Of a stretch of 42,234 nt of DNA, positions 36,837 to 42,234 are shown piece by piece (the stretch's first letter is position 1; each line of letters opens with the position of its first letter). The DNA comes from a virus. The notes below the pieces were generated by a model. The model was not told the DNA's origin. It made no database searches and saw only the letters and a program-made list of their open reading frames with translations. Both the position numbers and the translations under genes were made by a program. The stretch spans positions 1 through 42,234 of the IMG/VR virus record IMGVR_UViG_3300036770_002276; one strand, 5' to 3'.

Positions 36837-37613
36837 CGGCTTCTTTTGTTTTAAGTTTTAGTAAGCGAATGAAGTCATTGATTGTGCCCGAAGCCATCAA
36901 ATCAACAAACTGCGAATGTTCGCCACTACACAAAAATAAGCAATCGGCATCGAAATCGCTCAACCAATTGAAGACCTTATCTCGCCAAGAATCGACTTTA
37001 AGATGTCCTTCTTTTTTGTTTGAAACTGGTCGCTGGCTTGCCAAAGCTGCTGCCATACGTCTGCCAGTTGCTCGGCATTGGGTAAGAATTCGTTCATGCC
37101 AGCGGACAAAAAAAAATCATGGTTCACGAATTCACGCTTAAACAACCGTAACTTTTCAGCCTGAATCGTTTCGTTTATTTCAAACGGGTTTTCATCATCA
37201 CGGATCAGGTTCAACGCTGCCAACTCAACAATCAGGTCGGTATGCAACCCCAGTTCTTTGTGCCTACTTTCGGCTTCTTGAATTGCCCATAAGCATTGTT
37301 GCAATCCTTTGCCCCTATCCTTTCGGCTTTGACCTTCAATGGCAGCCACCACGCTTTCACGGGCAATTGCCAAAATGCTGGTCAGTTCATCGGATGTAAG
37401 CCGATTATCCAACTGAATTAAGACAGCCTGAATTTCTTTGTACCTGACAAGCGGCACGTCACCTGAATCACGAAACTTGTAGTATTTGTGGCCGTCAATG
37501 TCAACCATGAATTCACAGCCAGCTTTCCAGTTCTTGGCATCAGGTTTCAAGGCAACCAACACCGCATCGGGGTAGTGTTTAACCAGCCACTTGGTAATCT
37601 TACTTACGACCAT
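36757..37613 (-). CDS. Tail assembly chaperone long form by -1 frameshift (GT type)
   Basis: Predicted fusion: 201 residues of the short form, then -1 slippage on A_AAA_AAG (37017-37011) into the open frame that ends at 36757, adding 84 residues (EGHLKVDSWRDKVFNWLSDF onward), 285 in total. The extension overlaps the tape measure start by 80 bases. Long-tailed phages with lambda-like G/GT genes make such a minor long product that binds the tape measure. The slip site is in the zero frame of the short form, which I checked codon by codon. Confidence 0.7.
36960..37613 (-). CDS. Tail assembly chaperone, short form (G type)
   Basis: 217 residues, soluble and helical. Starts MVVSKITKWLVKHYPDAVLVAL, has a strand pair with GCEFMVDIDGHKYYKFRDSG, and a helical C-terminal half with QSRKDRGKGLQQCLWAIQEAESRHKELG. 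The position directly upstream of the tape measure gene and the slippery heptamer near its end identify it as the chaperone gene; the protein itself has no motif I can name. It overlaps the 98-residue membrane-protein gene by 10 bases. Confidence 0.75.
   Translation of the reverse strand: MVVSKITKWLVKHYPDAVLVALKPDAKNWKAGCEFMVDIDGHKYYKFRDSGDVPLVRYKEIQAVLIQLDNRLTSDELTSILAIARESVVAAIEGQSRKDRGKGLQQCLWAIQEAESRHKELGLHTDLIVELAALNLIRDDENPFEINETIQAEKLRLFKREFVNHDFFLSAGMNEFLPNAEQLADVWQQLWQASDQFQTKKKDILKSILGEIRSSIG
37011..37017 (-). promoter_or_regulatory. Slippery heptamer A_AAA_AAG (-1 frameshift site)
   Basis: Read on the minus strand the codons are ACA AAA AAG; the heptamer A AAA AAG is the same as the dnaX frameshift site of E. 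coli. Slippage moves into the frame that stays open to 36757. The following sequence (GAAGGACATCTTAAAG) has no evident strong stem that I can see by eye. Confidence 0.75.
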
Positions 37614-37900
37614 TTGGCAAGTTTTAGAATGATACCGTTCAACCCAGCAAGGCAGAACACGAAGATGGGCCAGCCGATTGCGGTCAGCGCATCAACGGGC
37701 TGGTTTGCGATAATCACATCCCCCCAGTATGCAATCGTGCCGTACACCGAAGCCATACAGGTAGGGCAGTCAATTACTGGTTTGGCAAGTTCGGGAAACT
37801 GCGAAATGAAACGCCAGCGAAGGTCATCTAAAATCATGCCATCGACTGAAGACAGCCACAGGCCGAAGATGAATAGCGAAGTTAAAAGAAGTGTTGTCAT
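37604..37900 (-). CDS. Small membrane protein with CPTC motif
   Basis: 98 residues with two hydrophobic segments, at about 3-18 (LLLTSLFIFGLWLSSV) and 75-94 (AIGWPIFVFCLAGLNGIILKL). Between them is VIDCPTCMASVYGT (about 43-56), a CPxCMAS pattern that I recall from small membrane proteins of Bacteroidota phages without assigned role. It lies between a structural-type gene and the tail chaperone. A second holin or a membrane-anchored accessory protein are both possible. Not testable from sequence alone. Confidence 0.6.
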   Translation of the reverse strand: MTTLLLTSLFIFGLWLSSVDGMILDDLRWRFISQFPELAKPVIDCPTCMASVYGTIAYWGDVIIANQPVDALTAIGWPIFVFCLAGLNGIILKLAKWS

Positions 37901-37913
37901 GGTTGTTGGTTGT

Positions 37914-38288
37914 TTATTGTGGTTGAATCATTTGTGTTGAAGGTGCGGCCGTGTCGCTGCGCCAAAAGGTTAAAAGAAAGCCATCGTATGCCCCGTCAAT
38001 CGGCACGAAGTTCGCCACGTCATCACCGTCTGCCACCACGAATAAAGTGTAGGTGGTCGTGTTGTTGAAGAACAACGGGTTCACGGTCAAATCAATAGTA
38101 AGCATACCACTAACGCTGCTCACTATATCATACTTTAACACCTTTTTTGACCCGTTATGCACGATAAATACGTCATAAGCGGTGCTGGGATTGGCGGTAC
38201 CGATTTCAAGGTCGGCAGCCAATTGGCAGTTCGTAGGTGCAGACAACACCTTCGCTGGTGTTAAATCTTGGGGGCAGATAGGGTTCAT
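37914..38288 (-). CDS. Hypothetical beta-rich structural protein
   Basis: 124 residues from the ATG at 38288, which overlaps the spanin stop as ATGA. Opens MNPICPQDLTPAKVLSAPTN; the middle has alternating strands (AYDVFIVHNGSKKVLKYDIV, GMLTIDLTVNP, TTYTLFVVADGDD) suggesting an immunoglobulin-like or jelly-roll fold. It might be a minor virion protein. No named family recognised. It is directly followed by the membrane protein and tail chaperone. Confidence 0.6.
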   Translation of the reverse strand: MNPICPQDLTPAKVLSAPTNCQLAADLEIGTANPSTAYDVFIVHNGSKKVLKYDIVSSVSGMLTIDLTVNPLFFNNTTTYTLFVVADGDDVANFVPIDGAYDGFLLTFWRSDTAAPSTQMIQPQ

Positions 38289-38863
38289 TGTGCTTTGCTG
38301 AATTTGTTCAAATATACAGAAGAATCGGCAAAACATGGTGATGAAATTTTGACATAAGCATCTTTCTTGCCAAGTATCGCACTCCACAACTTGCCACCAA
38401 ACCATTTGCCGGGCCTTTCCCAATATCCCACCACGTTCAATTCGTAGTCGGTTTGAATCGTAACAACGGCTGGCTTTTCGGGATGCACAATTGCGGCAAA
38501 TTTCATGCACATGGTGTCAAGTTTGAAGGATTGGATCGGGCACGGCAAAGTTTCGATATGCCACCTATCAACCTCTACCTCAAAACTATCAATCTTGGTG
38601 CGCCACTTGGTGCGGTACACGAATTCAACACGGCTGCCTTTGATTTTCAGGCTATCAAGTAGCCGCCGATTCTCTTCCCGTAACTGGTCATTTGTCAAGG
38701 TCAATGTTCGGGCGGTTGCCGATGCCGTCTGCTGAATTGCCTCGTAATTGCTTGCATGCCGTTCGGCCTCGGCCTTATAGTTACATGACTGCTTACCCAA
38801 GATGAAAGCGGCAATCAGGGCAATGATGCCCCAATGCCGCAGAACAAATCCAGTCCAGTTCAT
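38285..38863 (-). CDS. Spanin-like protein with membrane anchor and coiled coil
   Basis: 192 residues. One N-terminal membrane segment (about 7-22, WGIIALIAAFILGKQSC) and a coiled coil (28-75), then a beta-rich C-terminal part with paired Cys (CPIQSFKLDTMCMK, SSPCFADSSV). The ATG overlaps the phosphoesterase stop as ATGA. The long periplasmic helix after an inner-membrane anchor next to lysis genes suggests an Rz-like i-spanin; no outer-membrane partner is evident beside it, although a lipoprotein is encoded at 15659-15919. Confidence 0.62.
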   Translation of the reverse strand: MNWTGFVLRHWGIIALIAAFILGKQSCNYKAEAERHASNYEAIQQTASATARTLTLTNDQLREENRRLLDSLKIKGSRVEFVYRTKWRTKIDSFEVEVDRWHIETLPCPIQSFKLDTMCMKFAAIVHPEKPAVVTIQTDYELNVVGYWERPGKWFGGKLWSAILGKKDAYVKISSPCFADSSVYLNKFSKAQ

Positions 38864-39894
38864 CGTACCTTGCGATTGTCAATCCTAAAATTCTCAACAC
38901 TAAAGCTGCCGTCTTCTTCGATTTCGACAATGGCCGCCCCGTGATTCCACTTTGTAAAAGCAAAAGGCCGATAAGCTGGGCGAAGGTCACAAAGGCAACC
39001 CGTAGAAAAGCAAGCAACTCCTTTGCCGTTTAGGTCGCTTTCGTGATGCTCCGATGTTTGATGGTTGTGGCCAGCCAAGGTAGATGCCTTGCCACGTAAG
39101 AACAACCCCCGTGCTGGGTTTACTGGGCTGAAGATGCTATCCCCAAATTCGTGCCCGTGAATGACGTTCAACTTACCAAACTTCGCTACCTGTTTGCTAT
39201 CGATTAACTCAATCTCAAAATCATCCAAGCCAAGGGCCTTTTTCAATTGTAACCCGTCAAGGCCATGCAGTTCAGGTGCGTTCTGCAAGATGTAGCGTTC
39301 CCACCTGTCCTCATGGTTGCCCAGCTTGTAATACACGTCAACACCAAGGTTTGAAATGCCTTCAAAGAAGTTACGGGCCATGCCTACCTCAACAACGGCA
39401 GATGTAATGGCTGGGTCTTTTTCCCAACGGCTAATCTTGGCGAAATCAATCACATCCCCATTCAGGTAAATGCCGTCAATGCCTGACTTAAACCCGTAAT
39501 CAATAGCCGTTTCTAATGCCTCCAAAGAATGGTAAGGTATATGAATATCCGATAAGACCAACACCTTGCGGTGATGCGAAGGCAAATACCAATCGGCCTT
39601 GCTGGTAGTTTCGCCACGCTGAATAAAACTTGCCATGTATTCGCTTGGCTTCATTTCATCCCTTACAAACTCAGGACGTAGTTTGCCTGAACTTGCAGCC
39701 AGTTTACGATGGTAATCGCCACCAGCACCTATGCGATACCTGATATTTCGCCTTACGTTGTCGATTTCTTTGTCGGTTTGGTCAAATATGCCGGGGTTTT
39801 CGGCCACGATTTTTCTTGCTAATGTTCGGGCAAAAAAACCCGGTTGCTGTTCATCAAGGTATTTGTCAATGATTTCAGTTCTTTGTTTACTCAT
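38860..39894 (-). CDS. Calcineurin-like metallophosphoesterase (copy 2)
   Basis: 344 residues with the same complete metal-site series as copy 1 (SDIH, NGDVID, GNHE, GHNH). The N-terminal linker differs (NVRRNIRYRIGAGGDYHRKLAA here, GVRRAIRYRIGTVGDFNRQWAK there), while the catalytic part differs in only a handful of residues in spite of many silent base changes. ATG 39894 corresponds to 1284 in copy 1. It lies between the promoter-bearing gap after the amidase and the spanin gene. Confidence 0.88.
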   Translation of the reverse strand: MSKQRTEIIDKYLDEQQPGFFARTLARKIVAENPGIFDQTDKEIDNVRRNIRYRIGAGGDYHRKLAASSGKLRPEFVRDEMKPSEYMASFIQRGETTSKADWYLPSHHRKVLVLSDIHIPYHSLEALETAIDYGFKSGIDGIYLNGDVIDFAKISRWEKDPAITSAVVEVGMARNFFEGISNLGVDVYYKLGNHEDRWERYILQNAPELHGLDGLQLKKALGLDDFEIELIDSKQVAKFGKLNVIHGHEFGDSIFSPVNPARGLFLRGKASTLAGHNHQTSEHHESDLNGKGVACFSTGCLCDLRPAYRPFAFTKWNHGAAIVEIEEDGSFSVENFRIDNRKVR

Positions 39895-39915
39895 GGTTTC
39901 CCTTTTTGGTTTAGC

Positions 39916-39944
39916 CAAATTTAGTTAAAATGCAATAGGCCAAA
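39916..39944 (-). promoter_or_regulatory. Bacteroidota-type promoter ahead of the phosphoesterase gene (copy 2)
   Basis: TTTG, 17 bases, then TAAATTTG on the minus strand. Compared with 1306-1334 the spacer and the n positions have drifted while both boxes are unchanged. This comparison is the best internal evidence for the promoter pattern used throughout this annotation. Confidence 0.68.
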
Positions 39945-39950
39945 CCCTTT

Positions 39951-40370
39951 TTAACTTTTCTTAACGGTTGCCCACCATTTACGTGCGTCAAAACAAGGGC
40001 AGGCTTTGGCAACGTTTGGGAAATCACGATGGCCCAAAACTTCAGCATTGGGGAATTGTTTCGCAAGTTTGTTCACAAGTTCAGCCATCGCCTTGCGCTG
40101 TTCTTTCGTGCGGTTGTCGGTAGGCTTGCCCTTTTCATCAATGCCACCAATGTAGCTGATGTGAATGCTATCGTGATTGTGGCCTTTCACCCCGTTGCTG
40201 GGTTTGGTAATCGGCCAGTTTTCAACGATTGCGCCATCCCGTTCAATGATAAAATGGTAGCCGGGTGACCTCCAGTTCAGCACCTTCTTGTGGTAGCGGT
40301 TGATGCTGTCTGCCGTTGCCGTTACTGCGCTGGCGGTAGTGTGCAGAACAATATGGTTAATTGGTCGCAT
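39951..40370 (-). CDS. N-acetylmuramoyl-L-alanine amidase (endolysin), copy 2
   Basis: 139 residues, differing from copy 1 at only a few positions (for example RDGAIVEN against RDGKVVEN, VNKLAKQ against VNRLAKQ). Zinc-site signatures HTTAS, HISYIGG and GHRDFPNVAKACPC are intact. It overlaps the preceding small gene by 14 bases as in copy 1, although that neighbour is a different protein. The start at 40370 is set by comparison of the copies; MKMRPI at 40376 is a possible alternative. Confidence 0.93.
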   Translation of the reverse strand: MRPINHIVLHTTASAVTATADSINRYHKKVLNWRSPGYHFIIERDGAIVENWPITKPSNGVKGHNHDSIHISYIGGIDEKGKPTDNRTKEQRKAMAELVNKLAKQFPNAEVLGHRDFPNVAKACPCFDARKWWATVKKS

Positions 40371-40629
40371 CTTCAAATGGGTTTATTGGTTTAGGGGCAA
40401 CCCAAGGTATCAACGGTAAGTCCTTTACCCAAGCAAATTCTTCGTTAACTGTTTGGTCGATTTCTTCAACTGAAATCACCCAGTTGGGTGGTTCGTTGCC
40501 GTCTTGGATTGGGTTAAAATAGCTGTCGGGTGCATACAACTGCCCGACAAGTTTGTCCTTTTGTTCGATTGTGAGCAAGCCTACGAATTCGGTTTCTTGA
40601 CCTTTGGGTATTTCGCTTCTTGTTATCAT
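40357..40629 (-). CDS. Small acidic protein paired with receptor-binding protein, possible fibre chaperone (variant B)
   Basis: 90 residues, acidic, starting MITRSEIPKGQETEFVGLLTIEQKDKL-like and with several Trp and Pro residues (EPPNWVISVEEIDQ, LPLIPWVAPKP). Not similar to variant A (1747-1992) except for the last residues forced by the overlap with the amidase. The opening (protein interaction segment then TIEQKDKLVGQLYAPDSYFNPIQD) has the feel of phage fibre-assembly or fibre-tip accessory proteins, but that is inference. It overlaps the receptor-binding gene by 4 bases. Confidence 0.6.
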   Translation of the reverse strand: MITRSEIPKGQETEFVGLLTIEQKDKLVGQLYAPDSYFNPIQDGNEPPNWVISVEEIDQTVNEEFAWVKDLPLIPWVAPKPINPFEDATN

Positions 40630-41429
40630 ACTTGGCGGCCTAATGTGGTTTGGAATGCTTGAACGGCGGTATAGTAGTTGGCGGCTTCGGTGTCGGTTAG
40701 CCCATCCCCTATTGATGCGAATGCATAATTTGTTCCAGCTCTTTGATAAGAAGCTATGTTGCCAGCATTATTTGCTGCGCCAATTACAATATTAAAATTT
40801 GGATGAGAGGCAAAAGAAACACTTGAAGTATTTAAATTTGAACCATTTCTAAATAATTTTTGAATCGATGAACTATTTTGCCTATTTGATAAAAATAAAC
40901 CTGTTGTTAAATTTGAAAGTGACGAGAAAGATGCTCCAATGCCAAAATATGTCAATGCTTCACTATAAATTGATAGAAAAGTCCACTTGTTAGGAGATGG
41001 ACTGTACACATAAATATCGGCATGTTGGCCATAAATGCTTAATGTTGTTCTGTTGTAAATTGATAAATGCCCATCATTTGTGCTTAATGAAACAAAAGGA
41101 TTTAGATTTGTATCAGCAAATGTGTTAGTTCCATTTGTTATTATTCCATTTGCTGAATGCGTCCAGCCTCCTGAAAATGACAATCTAAAAGCTGCATTTG
41201 TATCTTGTGGGTCTTTTAAGTTGTATTTATGCGTTGTTGCTGTTCCCCCAACAAATGGGTAGATGGCTTTCATTTTTGTCCAAATGCCAAAGCCTTTTAA
41301 CTGAACTACAAGCGTATCAATGGCCGAAGTTATTGTCGCATCTGTAATGCCAGCAGCGGTCAAAAAAGCAAGCGCATCTGGGTCAAGACCTAACCCCCCA
41401 GCCATCATTTGTAATCGTAACCGCCTCAT
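40626..41429 (-). CDS. Receptor-binding protein, different fold (variant B)
   Basis: 267 residues from ATG 41429, the base shared with the fibre stop. The first 12 residues (MRRLRLQMMAGG) are as in variant A; then it continues LGLDPDALAFLTAAGITDATI and has AIYPFVGGTATTHKYNLKDP and AAFRLSFSGGWTHSANG, a widespread Bacteroidota phage fibre-tip pattern. The rest is Asn/Ser/Thr-rich and beta-like, and the 3' half is AT-rich. Predicted to bind a different surface structure than variant A. Confidence 0.75.
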   Translation of the reverse strand: MRRLRLQMMAGGLGLDPDALAFLTAAGITDATITSAIDTLVVQLKGFGIWTKMKAIYPFVGGTATTHKYNLKDPQDTNAAFRLSFSGGWTHSANGIITNGTNTFADTNLNPFVSLSTNDGHLSIYNRTTLSIYGQHADIYVYSPSPNKWTFLSIYSEALTYFGIGASFSSLSNLTTGLFLSNRQNSSSIQKLFRNGSNLNTSSVSFASHPNFNIVIGAANNAGNIASYQRAGTNYAFASIGDGLTDTEAANYYTAVQAFQTTLGRQV

Positions 41430-42214
41430 TAAACAGCTGGTGTTATGATGTAACCAACATTCGTCCCTCCCATCCAAAAGAACACAATCAGGTTCACTTT
41501 GGTAAGGCTATAATCAATCGGCCCGAACTTTACCGCCGTGCCGCCAGTTACTACAATCACAGGCGCAACGGTGTCATCGTGATAAACAATTTGGTCAATG
41601 CCCCGAACTGCATTTGTCAGGCTAACCGCTATGTTGCCCGTTGCTGGGGCGGCATAAGTGCCGTATTCTTTCGGGGTGTCAAGGGTTATTGATGTGCCCG
41701 TAGTAGTGGCAACCGTGTTCTGTTTGCCAGCTAATGCAGTATCCACGTAACCTTTATTCGCCGCATCACTTGAAGCCGATGGGCTTGAAAGAACGGTTAT
41801 GGCATTGTTGCCCATGTTTATTGGGCCAGTCATTGTACCGCCAGAAGTATCTAACTTGCCAGCAAGATTGGTGTCCACATAGTCCTTGGTAGCTGCATCG
41901 GTGTTGGCAATCGGTGCACCCAAGTTTTCGATTTGGTTGCCGGTCATATCCAAGTCCCCAGTCATTGTGTCGCCTGTCTTTTGCACAGCAGTACCCACTT
42001 GGCTTAACGCGTTGTTGGCCGTTGCAAGGGCATTATTTGCGTTGGTGTTGGCAGATGCCGCCGTACTTGCTGCGCTATTCGCTACCGCCAAGGTGGATGC
42101 CATTAGCAGTTGCTTGGTCGTTTTCTTTGATACCCCAGCCTGAACAACGTAAAGCAGGTCTGCATCGTTGCTGGTAGTCGCAGCGGTTAGTTGTGTTACC
42201 TTTTGGTTTGCCAT
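41429..42214 (-). CDS. Tail fibre shaft protein with two repeats (variant B)
   Basis: 261 residues. The N-terminal 80 residues and the C-terminal 85 residues are nearly identical to variant A (2868-3785). Between them are two repeats instead of three (GDTMTGDLDMTGNQIENLG and GGTMTGPINMGNNAITVLSS). The missing unit is 44 residues, exactly one repeat, so the difference is a clean repeat gain or loss. Confidence 0.88.
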   Translation of the reverse strand: MANQKVTQLTAATTSNDADLLYVVQAGVSKKTTKQLLMASTLAVANSAASTAASANTNANNALATANNALSQVGTAVQKTGDTMTGDLDMTGNQIENLGAPIANTDAATKDYVDTNLAGKLDTSGGTMTGPINMGNNAITVLSSPSASSDAANKGYVDTALAGKQNTVATTTGTSITLDTPKEYGTYAAPATGNIAVSLTNAVRGIDQIVYHDDTVAPVIVVTGGTAVKFGPIDYSLTKVNLIVFFWMGGTNVGYIITPAV

Positions 42215-42234
42215 TAGATTTCGATAAAGTCGTT
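42214..42234 (-). CDS. 3' end of the putative tail-terminator gene (copy 2), cut by the window
   Basis: Six codons (NDFIEI) and the stop, sharing one base with the fibre start, identical in layout to the end of the gene at 3785-4432. The remainder lies outside the window, or equals the left-hand copy if the molecule is circular. Confidence 0.7.
   Translation of the reverse strand, partial: NDFIEI

Larger units (their letters stand above)
38611..42234. repeat. Terminal locus copy 2 (diverged counterpart of 1-3805)
   Basis: The same genes as at the left end, in the same order, starting inside the spanin gene and ending at the last base within the 215-residue gene. Relative to copy 1 it is 181 bases shorter: one fibre repeat fewer (132), a receptor-binding gene 66 bases shorter, a small gene 27 bases longer and a 10-base spacing difference. 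Confidence 0.9.

Noticed and set aside
1-42234. CRISPR array, tRNA or rRNA genes
   Set aside because: No regularly spaced repeat array, no cloverleaf-like sequence and no rRNA-like stretch seen on either strand by eye.

Overview
The window is almost certainly a tailed bacteriophage genome with siphovirus-like gene content, infecting a member of the Bacteroidota. The host inference rests on three things: no recognisable Shine-Dalgarno boxes ahead of the genes; several intergenic sites matching the Bacteroidota primary-sigma pattern TTTG-N15-17-TAnnTTTG; and tail-fibre, lectin-like receptor-binding and neck proteins of a type I associate with Bacteroidota phages. Nearly all genes are on the minus strand, in overlapping ATGA/TAATG runs. 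There are only two plus-strand islands (18814-19242 and 27527-28515). I see no integrase, repressor, tRNA, rRNA or CRISPR array.

The two ends of the window are versions of the same locus. Base 1 aligns with base 38611 and the alignment continues to the last base, which corresponds to about 3805. One genome unit is therefore about 38.6 kb, read once around a circle (or a circularly permuted or concatemeric molecule) and then 3.6 kb further. The copies are not identical. The flanks show scattered, mostly silent differences, the fibre has three repeats in one copy and two in the other, and the receptor-binding gene plus a small neighbouring gene are entirely different. This is either two strains joined in one assembly or a true duplication; either way it shows modular exchange of host-recognition genes.

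In minus-strand transcription order the unit reads as follows. Recombination and replication (15.3-7.7 kb): a single-strand annealing-like protein, YqaJ-type exonuclease, DnaA domain IV-like protein, SSB, DnaD-like replication protein, RadC/JAB protein, DnaC-like loader and VRR-NUC nuclease. Packaging (7.7-5.5 kb): ParB-like protein and terminase small and large subunits. Neck, fibre and lysis (5.4 kb to 1, and again 42.2-38.3 kb): completion proteins, tail fibre, exchangeable receptor-binding module, amidase endolysin, metallophosphoesterase and spanin-like protein. Tail (38.3-29.1 kb): membrane protein, tail assembly chaperone with a programmed -1 frameshift, tape measure, two large tail proteins and a MuF-like protein. 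Then come a sugar-modification group (29.1-27.5 kb), a putative tail tube gene and an accessory block (27.4-25.3 kb), a glycosyltransferase fused to a GH130-like propeller, portal, scaffold-like protein and a second accessory block (25.3-19.2 kb), and finally major capsid, a structural protein, holin and a lipoprotein (18.7-15.7 kb).

Two themes stand out beyond ordinary phage biology. First, small accessory genes sit in repeated promoter/tandem-repeat/terminator units, a moron-type cassette architecture. Second, the phage carries two predicted glycosyltransferases, a GH130-like propeller and a sugar O-methyltransferase-like enzyme, which suggests it makes or modifies a glycan on its own particle or on the host surface.
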